Positions 33,597 to 42,093 of a stretch of DNA of 53,017 nucleotides are shown here, one piece after another. The stretch lies in the NCBI GenBank assembly GCA_016715815.1, contig JADJXN010000008.1:1-53017 (forward strand). Direction: 5' to 3'. Source of the DNA: Oligoflexia bacterium. Its GTDB lineage: Bacteria; Bdellovibrionota; Bdellovibrionia; JABDDW01. The first letter of the stretch is position 1. The number at the start of each line of letters is the position of its first letter. The notes under the pieces are model-generated. The model saw only the letters and a program-made list of their open reading frames with translations, did no database searches and was not told where the DNA came from. Made by a program: the position numbers and the translations under genes.

Positions 33597-34169
33597 TTAT
33601 TTTATTTCTGTGCCAACTTCCTCAAGCTCAGACTTAACACCCCACATTTTATTTAATAATTTTGGCGTGTGCGAGCCAACGTAAGCCATAATAAGGTATT
33701 TAATAAAGCGTCCCACAAAAATCACAATAGTTAATTCAAGCAGAGGAGCTTCGGCAAGGCTTGCTAAAATTACGGCGGGTTGTTGCAAAAGCGGTGTTAT
33801 GGCAATAACAAAAACTACAGCTAGGCCATATTGTTTAAAAAAATCATGGGTAATAACCCATGTTTTTGTTTGGTCAAGCCCGGGGTAGTGCTCAAGTATC
33901 CAGGGAAGTCCTTTTAATTCCACTGCAGCGGCAAGTGCCCAAGCGCCAAGGGCTGAGCCTATGGCCACACTAAGAGCGAACCAAAACCATTTTTTAGGGG
34001 ACAAGATTGAGCTGGAAATTAAAATTCCATCATTAGGTATAATAACAAAAAAATTATCAAGTGCACTTAGTAAGCCTATTAGTGGTGTATACCAAACGCG
34101 ATTAATATGCTTTTTTAAATTACTAAACGTTTTTTGAATGATGCCTTTGAGTTTTTCATTTTTTGTCAT
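33597..34169 (-). CDS. DedA/VTT-family (YqaA-like) membrane protein
   Basis: It has 190 residues with four or five membrane segments. GILISSSILSPKKWFWFALSVAIGSALGAW and VVFVIAITPLLQQPAVILAS followed by FVGRFIKYLIMAYVG form the VTT arrangement with two re-entrant parts; the Arg in VGRFIKY is typical. DedA-family proteins move or flip phospholipids or undecaprenyl phosphate. Convergent with the LMF-like gene. Confidence 0.8.
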   Translation of the reverse strand: MTKNEKLKGIIQKTFSNLKKHINRVWYTPLIGLLSALDNFFVIIPNDGILISSSILSPKKWFWFALSVAIGSALGAWALAAAVELKGLPWILEHYPGLDQTKTWVITHDFFKQYGLAVVFVIAITPLLQQPAVILASLAEAPLLELTIVIFVGRFIKYLIMAYVGSHTPKLLNKMWGVKSELEEVGTEIK

Positions 34170-34562
34170 TTTTAAATTTTAGCCAAGTTGATTGTTTATA
34201 ATCAATAACCACGCATGGCGCATATTAAGTAACAAAGAAACAAATGAAAAAAAGTTTGCAATCAGACTGGACGAACATCTAGTCAATGATTTAACTTTTT
34301 CAATGCATGGCTGCAAAATGAGTTTTTATTTTGAAACATTTTTAGTTTTTAAATTTTAAAAATATACAAAACATAAATAATTTTTAGTGCTGGTATAAAG
34401 CAGGTGCAAAGTTTTTTATTTTTAATTCATAAAAAGTAAAGAAAGCTCCACAATTTGATATTTAATGGTGCACAATAGGCCTGATTTCTGCACCATTGAT
34501 AATTAATTTTGAAATTAAACATAAATAAAATTAAACTTAAATTGTTTAGAGAAAGTTTTTTA
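34170..34562. promoter_or_regulatory. Non-coding spacer with a 9-bp inverted repeat before the HPt gene
   Basis: No plausible gene is seen in this 393-base AT-rich stretch. AATGGTGCA (34464-34472) and TGCACCATT (34489-34497) are perfect inverted repeats 16 bases apart, about 65 bases before the HPt start: a possible operator or a leader hairpin. A shorter palindrome TTGATTgtttatAATCAA with a TATAAT-like core lies near 34189-34206. Confidence 0.45.
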
Positions 34563-34886
34563 ATGAGAATGAGATTGATAAGATTTTTTATGACTAAGCA
34601 AAAAATAAAAATAAAAGCGGATCCTCAACTTGCATCCCTTTTGCCAAAGTACCTGGAAAACCGTAAAAGAGATTTGCTTGCATTTAAAAATTTTATTCAA
34701 CAAGATGATTTTGAGGCAATTAGAAAGCTAAGCCACAGTATTAAAGGGCATGCAGCTAGTTATGGTTTTAAAGAGCTTACAGAAATTTGTGCAAAAATTG
34801 AGCGTGCAGCTGAGCAAAAAAACACAACTGTAATTATGCAATTACTAACAGAGTATGAAAATTACATCAACAACGTAGAACTTTAA
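34563..34886 (+). CDS. Histidine phosphotransfer (HPt) protein
   Basis: About 107 residues. The phospho-accepting block KLSHSIKGHAASYGF (His-x-x-Lys-Gly) is near the middle, followed by LTEICAKIERAA, the usual four-helix HPt pattern. Several starts are possible (TTG 34509, ATG 34563, ATG 34590); I use 34563, eight bases after AGAGAAAG. Just upstream of an OmpR-type regulator, so a His-Asp relay partner is likely; no hybrid kinase is in the window. Confidence 0.82.
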   Translation: MRMRLIRFFMTKQKIKIKADPQLASLLPKYLENRKRDLLAFKNFIQQDDFEAIRKLSHSIKGHAASYGFKELTEICAKIERAAEQKNTTVIMQLLTEYENYINNVEL

Positions 34887-34902
34887 CCTGTGGGAGATAT
34901 TT

Positions 34903-35604
34903 GTGCACAAAATACTATGCATTGAAGACTGCGAAGAATCTAAACAGTTAGTGACGGGCGCTTTGGGAAGCATGGGGGTGAATTTAAAGTGGGCACGTAA
35001 CTTAAACCAGGCGGCACAGTTTATTGAAGACGAGCAATTTGATTTAATTTTACTTGATGTAATGCTGCCAGATGGGGATGGTTTTAAATTTTTACCAGTA
35101 ATATCAAATGCAGGGCACGCTAAAAATACACCTGTTATATTTTTAACTTCAAAAGATAGTCTTTCAGACAAAGTTTTAGGACTTTCCCTTGGTGCTGATG
35201 ATTATATAGTTAAACCGTTTGAACCGTTGGAGTTAAAAGCACGCGTTGAAACAAGGCTTAAAAAATACGAGACCCTTAAAAAGCAAATGCAAATTTTAAC
35301 TAAAGGGGAGCTTGAGTTAAATCTTGCCTCTCAAAGAGCATTTGATTGTTCAAGTGGTGAGAAAAAAGATTTAGCACTAACCCCATTGGAATTTAAAATA
35401 TTAGTGACTTTAGCCTCAAATGAGGAGTTTGTATTTTCTAGAGAGCAACTACTAGATCGCATTTGGGGAAATACAACCTACTTAACTGACCGCTGTGTTG
35501 ATACCCATATTTATTCCCTTAGGAAAAAATTAGGAAACCTTTCAAACTGCATTCAAGCAATTTACGGGGAGGGTTACCGCTTTTCTCCTAAAAGGAATAA
35601 TTAA
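34903..35604 (+). CDS. OmpR-family response regulator
   Basis: It has 233 residues starting with GTG at 34903 after GGGAGAT. Receiver: CIEDCEESKQL, phospho-Asp in LILLDVMLPDGDG, Thr/Ser in IFLTSKDS and Lys in DYIVKPFEPLEL. C-terminal winged helix: LALTPLEFKILVTLASN, FSREQLLDRIWG, RCVDTHIYSLRKKL, YGEGYRF. Acts as a DNA-binding regulator, probably phosphorylated through the adjacent HPt protein. Confidence 0.93.
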   Translation: MHKILCIEDCEESKQLVTGALGSMGVNLKWARNLNQAAQFIEDEQFDLILLDVMLPDGDGFKFLPVISNAGHAKNTPVIFLTSKDSLSDKVLGLSLGADDYIVKPFEPLELKARVETRLKKYETLKKQMQILTKGELELNLASQRAFDCSSGEKKDLALTPLEFKILVTLASNEEFVFSREQLLDRIWGNTTYLTDRCVDTHIYSLRKKLGNLSNCIQAIYGEGYRFSPKRNN

Positions 35605-35904
35605 TTAGTGTTGCTCATCGTCAAAGCGATGCTTTTTCCAAGTTTGAATTTGCCTTAATATTTTATCAGAGGCCTGTGAAACAGTTTTTTTCAAATCAGT
35701 TCCCATTGTTTTAGCCTCAAAATGTCCAAAGGCATGCTTAATCTCAATGCTTGTTTTATATATATCACTGTCTTTTTCTAAATAGGCTTCCATATAGGAA
35801 TCATCGGGGCTTAGGTTTTCAATTTGCTCTAATAAGTGTTTTACAAAAAACTGGTTTTTAATGGATGTTTTAAAGCTGCTGTTATCAATAATATTTTGTA
35901 CCAT
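35605..35904 (-). CDS. Short HPF/YfiA-like (S30AE) ribosome-associated protein
   Basis: It has 99 residues. The order EAYLEKDSDIYKTSIEIKHAFGHFEAKTMGTDLKKTVSQASDKILRQI (quoted in parts: DIYKTSIEIK, FEAKTMGTD, ASDKILRQI) follows the core of S30AE proteins that bind the 30S decoding site in stationary phase. The N-terminal strand is less clear, so the call is tentative. Flanked by response-regulator genes. Confidence 0.55.
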   Translation of the reverse strand: MVQNIIDNSSFKTSIKNQFFVKHLLEQIENLSPDDSYMEAYLEKDSDIYKTSIEIKHAFGHFEAKTMGTDLKKTVSQASDKILRQIQTWKKHRFDDEQH

Positions 35905-35919
35905 GGTCGTTCTCCTTAA

Positions 35920-36411
35920 TTACCCAACTTCAGGAAGTTGGATTTTTAAATCATTAACGGCTCGCCTTGTAAGTGTAACTAAGTCTGCAATACTTAGGGG
36001 CTTATGCCAAAAGCCAACAAATTTAAAACCCTCTTCCTGAGGCAAATTAATATTATCTAGGTAGGCTGATGAGTAAAATATAACAGGCAGAGTGCGCCAG
36101 TCTTCATTTTTACTCAAATGTCTTTCTTTAATACGTTCAATTTGCTCTAAAACTTCTGTGCCCTTTAAAGAAGGCATATTTTCATCTAAAAAGACAATGT
36201 CGTAGTAGCGCTTTGTTAGGGCTTCCATTGCCTTTTTTCCGTCAAAGGCAAGGGTGACATTAAAACCAAAACTTGTGAGTACATTTTGTAGTAGCTCAAC
36301 AGACTCTGGGTCATCATCGGCTAGCAAAACTTCAGGCGCTTTGGTCCAATTTGTTTTTTTATATTTGTTAAAAGAATCAGTGTTAGTGGTAGGAAAAAAG
36401 AAACTTCTCAT
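35920..36411 (-). CDS. Single-domain response regulator (receiver)
   Basis: It has 163 residues. Receiver motifs: VLLADDDPESVELL (acidic pair), IVFLDENMPSLKG (phospho-Asp), VIFYSSAYLD (Ser) and WHKPLSIADL (Lys). No output domain, so it should act by protein contact. An N-terminal Ser/Thr/Phe-rich tail of about 28 residues precedes the domain. Start at 36411 is the first ATG; it lies 15 bases from the 35904 gene at its other end. Confidence 0.88.
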   Translation of the reverse strand: MRSFFFPTTNTDSFNKYKKTNWTKAPEVLLADDDPESVELLQNVLTSFGFNVTLAFDGKKAMEALTKRYYDIVFLDENMPSLKGTEVLEQIERIKERHLSKNEDWRTLPVIFYSSAYLDNINLPQEEGFKFVGFWHKPLSIADLVTLTRRAVNDLKIQLPEVG

Positions 36412-36517
36412 ATGTGACTCTCCATTTTACTTCTATGGGTTACTGCTTGATGGGCAAACTACACGACAACTGTGGGATAAAAATGGAGTTAAAATGAAGT
36501 TTTCCTAAAAATTAAAA

Positions 36518-36545
36518 GGCCACAAACTAATATTAGTTTGTGGCC
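36518..36545 (-). terminator. Perfect 28-base palindrome, terminator of the interrupted gene
   Basis: GGCCACAAACTAAT is followed directly by its complement. Read on the minus strand it lies 33 bases after the stop at 36578 and is followed by TTTTAATTTTT, a good intrinsic terminator. A-rich bases on the other side could make it work both ways. Confidence 0.65.
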
Positions 36546-36577
36546 AATTTTTAAACGCACTAATTTGCAAACAATTA

Positions 36578-36737
36578 TTAAGGTTGGTAGCCGTTAACAA
36601 ATGTGCAGATTGATTGGTAGCAAGGAGCAAAAGAATTTGGGCCACCAATGGGGATAAGACCATACTGTCCTGTATAACCACTAATGGTTACACACATTGA
36701 GGGGTCTTTTGCAATGACAGCAGTTCTAAAGGCATTG
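36578..36737 (-). pseudogene. C-terminal part of a secreted Cys-rich protein interrupted by the IS
   Basis: Minus-strand reading ends NAFRTAVIAKDPSMCVTISG, YTGQYGLIPIGGPNSFAPCYQ, SICTFVNGYQP-stop. The even Cys content and Gly/Asn-rich text look like an exported domain. The frame begins exactly at the end of the insertion sequence. The rest of the gene should lie beyond 38082. Confidence 0.55.
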
Positions 36738-36753
36738 TAGTGCTCCCTATAAA

Positions 36754-37662
36754 TCAAGACACTTTTTGTTGAATATTTCCTATAGTGCTCCTTTCGTAAA
36801 ATTGTTTTGGGGTTAAGTAATCAAGGGTTTGGTGTGGGCGTTCTTGGTTGTACTTTAATACCCATTTATCAACAGCCTCTTTAGCTTGTTCAAAATTAAA
36901 AAATTTCTGTTGCCATACACATTCTTCTTTGAGTGATCTAAAAAATCTCTCAATTACAGCATTGCCTTTGGAGTATTAACCATAGTTCTTGTATGATTAA
37001 TTCCAAGACGTCTAATCTCGTCTTTAAAGACCTTCGCTCCATAGTGACAACCGTTATCAGATCTTAACTCCAAGGACTCAATTTCCCTCTGCGATGCTGC
37101 ATTTGCCAAGGCCATTACACCACCCAAGGCAGAGCAAGATCTTGAAAAATAGTAACCAAGCAACGTCTTGTCATGATGATCAATAACCCCATGGAAGTAG
37201 CACCAAGCATCTTGTCCACACCAAATGTATGTCATGTCTATACCCCATAACTCATTTGATCTTGAACTTTGAGTTTTTGTTGCAAACGGTACTCCTCTAA
37301 ACATCTTTTTATGACTGTGACTTGCTGGCATACAAAGTTTTCTCTCACGCATTATTCTGTAAACCCTTTTCCAGTTTACCTCTAATCCATACCTGTGGCG
37401 CAAAACAGCTGTTACGTCTATAGCCATAGACAGGTAGTTCTCGAACAATTTCTTCAATATTTTTTATTATCATAGCCTCATCTTCTTTCATTTTTCTTTT
37501 CCTTCTGGTGCTCTTAACCTCTGGGTATTTTTTAATAAAATAAACCCTTTGGCGACTCACCCCAAGAACCTTGCTCAGGGTTCGCACCTTAAAGTCGTTC
37601 TTATATTTATTAACAATTTCCCTAACTTTAGGAATCTTCGCTGATTTTTTTTTAACAACTCT
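36754..37662 (-). CDS. IS3-family transposase OrfB (DDE), frameshifted
   Basis: Integrase-core transposase. The frame continues from the A9 tract (37645-37653 on the plus strand as T9): AKIPKVREIVNKYKNDFKV, then VRTLSKVLGVSRQRVYF and ELPVYGYRR. After a shift near 37415 it gives RYGLEVNWKRVYRIMRERKL and the DDE core WGIDMTYIWCGQDAWCY (first D), ELRSDNGCHYG (second D). After another shift near 36963 (one G lost), VIERFFRSLKEE carries the Glu, and the end is ERPHQTLDYLTPKQFY to the stop at 36754. The A9 tract is the expected -1 slippage site joining OrfA to OrfB. Confidence 0.8.
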
Positions 37663-37989
37663 TTTTCAAGAGTTAATTCTCCAATACAGCGCTCTAAAAT
37701 ACTTATTTTCTTCTCAAGCTCAGCTTCTCGTTGGGTCTTACCTCCATTTGCCATGAGGCCCTGCTTACCTGTAGCTAAAATTTCTCCCGCCACGTAATAC
37801 TGACCTGGCGTTACGTTGTTGATCTTGCAAGGGTTGTCACTGGAATTTTCCTGTCAGACCAATCACAATCAATTCAACTTTCTCTTCAGCTCGCCAGTAA
37901 TCCTCTAAATTCCTGTGAACTACATAACTAGAGTAATCAACACCGCTATTTTAGGCTCTTTTACCATTTGAGTCTCCATTTTGAGACAT
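37575..37989 (-). pseudogene. IS3-family OrfA, broken
   Basis: Helix-turn-helix/leucine-zipper partner of the transposase. From an ATG at 37989 the translation has a stop after 12 codons, then continues YSSYVVHRNLEDYWRAEEKV, LIVIGLTGKF, and after two small shifts KINNVTPGQYYVAGEILATG, KQGLMANGGKTQREAELEKK and the zipper LERCIGELTLEKELLKK. Three or more defects lie within 200 bases. Confidence 0.7.
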
Positions 37990-38082
37990 CCTTTCTACCA
38001 AATATTTTGGCAGCTTCAAGGGTTCATAATCTTTACCAGTTATAGGTTTTGTGGTGTCAATGACTTACAAGGGAGCAGTATA

Positions 38083-38290
38083 GCATTGATATCAGTATGC
38101 ATGCTCCTGATTTATTTGGCAGGTTTAGCTCTGGTGCATTAAAAGAAAAGGTTAAACTAGCACATGTTCCACTTGCTAGCTGTTTTATTTTTGTTCAGAG
38201 CTGACCAAAAAAAAGTCAGTGACATATTTGGGTGGGTTAGTTTTTACAAAAGTGGTTCTGGCCGAGAAAAATCCAGGATTTTAGAACCAA
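38083..38290 (-). pseudogene. Possible 5' part of the IS-interrupted gene
   Basis: Minus strand between the exported protein gene and the IS. One frame reads LASGTCASLTFSFNAPELNL followed by PNKSGACILIS up to the direct repeat, similar in style (Cys, Ser, Asn) to the fragment at 36578-36737. A TGA lies upstream in that frame and no start codon or signal peptide is clear; the frames on the two sides of the IS do not join without a shift. Beyond that I see nothing in this stretch. Confidence 0.35.
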
Positions 38291-38291
38291 G

Positions 38292-39038
38292 TTATTGCTG
38301 CATTGAAACTAATTCGCAAAGAGAGTTTGGATTGCAATGATAATTATTCCAATAACCATTTCCTTCACGCAAACTATTTTCAACATGAACGATAGATGAC
38401 GAAGAAAATGTAATATATTTAGCTTTTTCTATTAATTGTACTGTGTTTTCATAATCATTAGGCCTTATTGATTTACCCAAGAAAAAACTTTTCACAGCAT
38501 CAGCTTTATCCATGGTTAATATTAATTTTTTAAATTCATCAACTTCCTGTGCGGCATCAGAAAAAGATATTGCATCTTTATGATATCTTAGGGTTGTAAC
38601 ACCATCTATTTCGAAATTGAATACATTGACTGTGTGTTCTGGTTTTAAAAAGGCTAAATATCTATTAAAAAACGTTTTTTTATTCACCCTTTTTACATAT
38701 TCTGCTAGCAACAGATTTCCCTTTTCTGTTTTTGCAGATATAAATCCTTGAAAATTAATAACAACCTGATTATCAGTCTCTAGGCAAGAGGCGTATTCAG
38801 TATAAACTGGGTAGCCACCAAAAAAGCAAAAAACATCATCGCTCATTGATTTTAAAGCTTCTAACTCAATGTTAGCCAAGAAATCTTTAAAGACTTGGTA
38901 TTCTTTGCAATGGGTTTTGGCTAAGGGAGCAAAAAAATAGGTGTCATTATGTGGCCCCACAAGAAAATATTGATCAAGAATAGGTGTTGCTGCAAACGCG
39001 TTTATTGAAAATGTCATTATACAAATTAAAAGTTTCAT
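38292..39038 (-). CDS. Exported protein of unknown function
   Basis: It has 248 residues from the ATG at 39038, which has GGGGG seven bases upstream; an ATG six bases earlier is too close to it. Signal peptide MKLLICIMTFSINAFA, cleavage before ATP. The mature protein has six cysteines (for example AKTHCKEY, DDVFCFFGGYP, ASCLETD, YHCNPNSLCEL), suggesting disulphides in the periplasm or outside. No recognised domain. Its upstream 60 bases have no clear promoter. Confidence 0.7.
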   Translation of the reverse strand: MKLLICIMTFSINAFAATPILDQYFLVGPHNDTYFFAPLAKTHCKEYQVFKDFLANIELEALKSMSDDVFCFFGGYPVYTEYASCLETDNQVVINFQGFISAKTEKGNLLLAEYVKRVNKKTFFNRYLAFLKPEHTVNVFNFEIDGVTTLRYHKDAISFSDAAQEVDEFKKLILTMDKADAVKSFFLGKSIRPNDYENTVQLIEKAKYITFSSSSIVHVENSLREGNGYWNNYHCNPNSLCELVSMQQ

Positions 39039-39147
39039 CGCCATACCCCCGTAAAGATAGTCTTCAGTTTTTGACACGTTTAACATATATTATTTAACAC
39101 ATTTCGAATTTTGCAATCTAATGTTTTTAATTTTTTAGCCCTGGTGT

Positions 39148-39237
39148 TGGCGGAGAGAGAGGGGTTCGAACCCTCGATACGGTTGCCCGTATGCATGATT
39201 TCCAATCATGTGCCTTCAACCACTCAGCCACCTCTCC
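39148..39237 (-). tRNA. tRNA-Ser (anticodon GGA)
   Basis: Ninety nucleotides on the minus strand: acceptor GGAGAGG pairing with TCTCTCC, D-arm with GGTGGCTGAGTGGTTGAAGG, anticodon stem TGATT-GGA-AATCA, a long class II variable arm (TACGGGCAACCGTA) and TΨC loop GGTTCGAACCC. Discriminator G and an encoded CCA follow. It reads UCC and UCU codons. Directly upstream (by its transcription) of nothing else; rmlA starts on the other side and reads toward it. Confidence 0.95.
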
Positions 39238-39241
39238 GTTT

Positions 39242-40108
39242 TTACTCATGAACTAAATTGCGGACATACAAACCATACTCACTGGAAGGATATTTTTCAG
39301 CTATTTTAGTAAGTTGCTGAGGAGTTAAAAACCCCTTACTTAATGCAATCTCCTCTAAACAAGCAATTTGAAGCCCTTGGCGCTTTTCTAAAGTTTGAAC
39401 AAACTGGCTTGCACTTAATAAACTCTCAGCAGAGCCTGTATCAAGCCAAGCAACGCCGCGGCCTAAAAGCTCAACCTTAAGTTTTCCTGCTTTTAGATAT
39501 TCTAAATTTAAATCTGTAATTTCAAGTTCTCCCCGTTTTGAGGGCTTTAATTTTTTTGCCATTTCACACACGTTAGAATCATAAAAATATAGGCCCGTTA
39601 CAGCCCACTTTGATTTTGGCTTTTGTGGCTTTTCTTCAATACTGATTGCCTTTTTATTAGTATCAAACTCAACTACTCCGTAGCGCTCAGGGTCTTGAAC
39701 TTGGTAACCAAATACGCATGCGCCATCTTTTATCTTTGCTGCCTTTTCTAAAAGGTTTTGCATCTCTTGGCCAAAAAATAAGTTATCCCCTAAGACTAAA
39801 CTTACTGGGCTTTTATTTATAAACTCCTGACCCAGTATGAACGCTTGGGCAATGCCCTCAGGTTTTGGTTGTACTTTATAAGAAAGTTTTATACCAAAAT
39901 TATCCCCACTTCCTAAAAGCTCTTCAATGCGGGGTAAATCTCGCGGTGTACTGATAATTAAAATATCTTTTATACCTGCCAGCATTAAAAGCGAGAGAGG
40001 ATAGTAAATGGTGGGTTTATTATAAACTGGCAAAAGCTGTTTACTAACAGCTGAGGTTAATGGGTAGAGTCTTGTGCCGCTTCCGCCGGCTAAAATAATG
40101 CCTTTCAC
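39242..40108 (-). CDS. rfbA: Glucose-1-phosphate thymidylyltransferase RmlA
   Basis: First step of dTDP-L-rhamnose synthesis: dTTP + glucose 1-phosphate to dTDP-glucose. It has 288 residues, full length. Nucleotide loop ILAGGSGTRLYPLTSAVSKQLLP, YYPLSLLMLAGI, the sugar-binding PEGIAQAFILG, LVLGDNLFFG (metal Asp), SIEEKPQKPKS, VTGLYFYD and RGVAWLDTGS. Next to glycosyltransferases, so it probably serves a cell-surface polysaccharide. No rmlB, C or D is present here. The stop lies five bases from the tRNA gene. Confidence 0.95.
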   Translation of the reverse strand: MKGIILAGGSGTRLYPLTSAVSKQLLPVYNKPTIYYPLSLLMLAGIKDILIISTPRDLPRIEELLGSGDNFGIKLSYKVQPKPEGIAQAFILGQEFINKSPVSLVLGDNLFFGQEMQNLLEKAAKIKDGACVFGYQVQDPERYGVVEFDTNKKAISIEEKPQKPKSKWAVTGLYFYDSNVCEMAKKLKPSKRGELEITDLNLEYLKAGKLKVELLGRGVAWLDTGSAESLLSASQFVQTLEKRQGLQIACLEEIALSKGFLTPQQLTKIAEKYPSSEYGLYVRNLVHE

Positions 40109-40134
40109 GGTAACTAAATAAGCATTAATTACAT

Positions 40135-40179
40135 CTCAAGTCAAATATAAGTCTATAATTACCAAAAACTACCTGCTAC
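40135..40179. repeat. Right half of the palindromic element (partial copy 3)
   Basis: Forty-five bases identical to 8806-8850 of copy 1, from CTCAAGTCAAATATAAG to the end of the right arm CCTGCTAC. No left arm or other half is present, so it is a remnant. It lies between the divergent rmlA and glycosyltransferase genes and ends ten bases before the latter's likely start. Confidence 0.85.
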
Positions 40180-40188
40180 CTTTTGGGA

Positions 40189-41289
40189 ATGAGGATAATG
40201 CATTTTTGCCCATCGCAAAGCTTTTCTGGGCTTGAACAATATGCTTTAGAGCTAGCAGCTTTCCAGAAAAGCCATGGCCATGAAGTGGTCTTTGTGGTTT
40301 TTCCGGGCTCTTACCTTAAAAAGCTATGCGTTCAAAATAAAATCCCGACTTGGGATTTTGATAGTACAAAATCTCTTGAGGTAGTGGTGTTTAACCGTGC
40401 GCATCCGGGGTTTTTTAGTCAATTTGATGTGATTCACCTTCATTCAACTCAAGAAGTCTCCCGTTTTTTTTACCTACGTATGCTTCAAACAGTCAAAAAG
40501 AGGCCAAAAATAATTTTACAAATGCATTTATGGATTAACCATTACAAAAAAAACCCATACCACAGGCTCATTTACTCTGTTGTAGATGAGTTATGGTGCA
40601 GTAGCGAGCCAGCCAAGAAATCCTTAGAGCACTACTTACCAATTGAGCCTAAAAAAATTAAAATTATTAACTACGGACGCGACATAAAAAAACAAGAAGC
40701 TCAAATTTTTGATAAAAAAACAGCGCGCGAAAAACTAGGCCTTTCACAAACGGCAACAATTATTGGAACAGTTAGTAGAATTGAAAAATCAAAAGGTGTA
40801 AAAGAGCTTATGCATGCCTTTGCCGATATTTTTCATAATGATAAAAACCTACACCTAGTAGTTATTGGGGGTTCAAGCCCCAATAACGCCGCAGCAGAGA
40901 AGTATTTTTTAAATTTAAGAAAAAATAAACCGCCACAAACTTATTTTATGGGTGTCATGCTTGAGTCTTTTAAATATTTAAAGGCCTTTGATCTTTATAT
41001 CTTGCCAAGTTATGAGGAGTGTTTTTCTTTAGCTCTCTTAGATGCGCAATTAGCAGCATTGCCAGTGGTTGGAACAAACAGCGGTGGAACACCTGAGCTT
41101 GTACGCCCAGGGGAAACGGGCTGGCTTTGTGAGCCAAAATCCTTAGAAAGCCTAAAAGAGGCCATTAAAAGTGCGTTAAGAGAAAAGGATAAGTGGCCCG
41201 CTATGGGTGAGAAGGCAAAAGAGCGAGTTAAAAAAGAATATGATCAACAAGAGATTTTTAATAATATTTTAAAAGAATATGCAAACTAG
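40189..41289 (+). CDS. Family 4 glycosyltransferase (GT-B)
   Basis: About 366 residues. N-terminal FSGLEQYALELAAFQKSHGHEV (sugar-acceptor loop with Gly), mid-segment GTVSRIEKSKGVKELMHAF, and the GT4 donor-site block LPSYEECFSLALLDAQLAALPVVGTNSGGTPELV (E-x7-E type). Cytoplasmic or membrane-associated. The start is either ATG at 40189 or 40198; neither has a strong ribosome site, and a partial repeat lies just upstream. Its stop overlaps the next gene. Confidence 0.88.
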   Translation: MRIMHFCPSQSFSGLEQYALELAAFQKSHGHEVVFVVFPGSYLKKLCVQNKIPTWDFDSTKSLEVVVFNRAHPGFFSQFDVIHLHSTQEVSRFFYLRMLQTVKKRPKIILQMHLWINHYKKNPYHRLIYSVVDELWCSSEPAKKSLEHYLPIEPKKIKIINYGRDIKKQEAQIFDKKTAREKLGLSQTATIIGTVSRIEKSKGVKELMHAFADIFHNDKNLHLVVIGGSSPNNAAAEKYFLNLRKNKPPQTYFMGVMLESFKYLKAFDLYILPSYEECFSLALLDAQLAALPVVGTNSGGTPELVRPGETGWLCEPKSLESLKEAIKSALREKDKWPAMGEKAKERVKKEYDQQEIFNNILKEYAN

Positions 41290-42088
41290 TATTTCAGCAT
41301 TTGTTATTACAAAACGAGAAAAAAACATTCAAAACTGTCTTGAAAGTTTGAAGTGGGCAGATGAAATTATTGTTGTTGATGCCCAAAGTGAGGATAAAAC
41401 CTTAGAAATTGCCAAAAAATATACAGATAAAATTTTTGTTAGAGCCTGGAGTGGTTTTAGCAGCCAAAGAAATTTTGCCCTTTCACACTGCACATCTGAT
41501 TGGGTGTTTTTTTTAGATGCCGATGAAGTTTGCTCGCCAGAGCTAATAAGTTTTTTTGAAAAATTCAAACAATCAGGCCCCGGGCAGCTCTCAAACTTGA
41601 TTCACTTATGTGATGCCCCTCATCCCAAAGGTGTTGCTACCAAAAAAGAAGTAAGCCTTATAGAAGTTAAAAGGCTTGAGCACTTTAGGGGAAAATTTAT
41701 TTTATGGAGAAAAAACCCTTCATATCAATGGAGACTTTTAAACGCCAAGATTGCGAGTTTATAGGTGAGGTGCATGAGTATGTTACTTTTGAAGGTGAAA
41801 TTAGAAGAATTGAATTTCCCATTTTGCACTTTCGCCTGAAACACTATCCTCATGATGGATAAAATTAATACCTACTCTTCTTTAGATGCCGAGGCGCTTT
41901 ATAAAAAAGGTGTAAAACATAATGTTTTATATATGTTTTTTTCAGGACTTTCTATTTTTCTAAAATCTTATTTCAGAAAGGGCGGCTACAAGGATGGGGT
42001 TTTTGGTTTTATTTTAGCTGTTCTTATGGGGACAAGTTTTTTTCTTCGCCAAGCAAAGCTTTATTTAAAACATAAAAAGCTTAATTAA
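41279..42088 (+). CDS. Family 2 glycosyltransferase (WaaE/KdtX-like), frameshifted
   Basis: First frame gives MQTSISAFVITKREKNIQNC, LESLKWADEIIVVDAQSEDK (nucleotide Asp) and WVFFLDADEVCSPELI (DAD metal site). Near 41745 the frame shifts to KRQDCEFIGEVHEYVTFEGE and PILHFRLKHYPHDG, then near 41850 to INTYSSLDAEALYKKG and the C-terminal membrane-associated FLKSYFRKGGYKDGVFGFIL. Read through, the product is about 270 residues, normal for this LPS-core type. The two shifts begin the error-prone part of the window. Confidence 0.85.
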
Positions 42089-42093
42089 TTTAA

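Larger units (their letters stand above)
36738..38082 (-). mobile_element. IS3-family insertion sequence with 6-bp flanking direct repeat
   Basis: A 1345-bp element. Its ends are imperfect inverted repeats: TAGTGCTCCCTATAA at 36738 and, read from the other end, TATACTGCTCCCTTGTAA. GCATTG is present immediately on both sides (36732-36737 and 38083-38088), the mark of a target duplication. It encodes OrfA and OrfB in two overlapping frames. Both reading frames are broken (a stop and several one-base shifts), so this copy is decayed or badly called. Confidence 0.85.

Noticed and set aside
40112..40145. Promoter for rmlA from the half-element (TTGACT as -35)
   Set aside because: TTGACT is present on the minus strand but the -10 at the right distance (TTATTT) is too poor.
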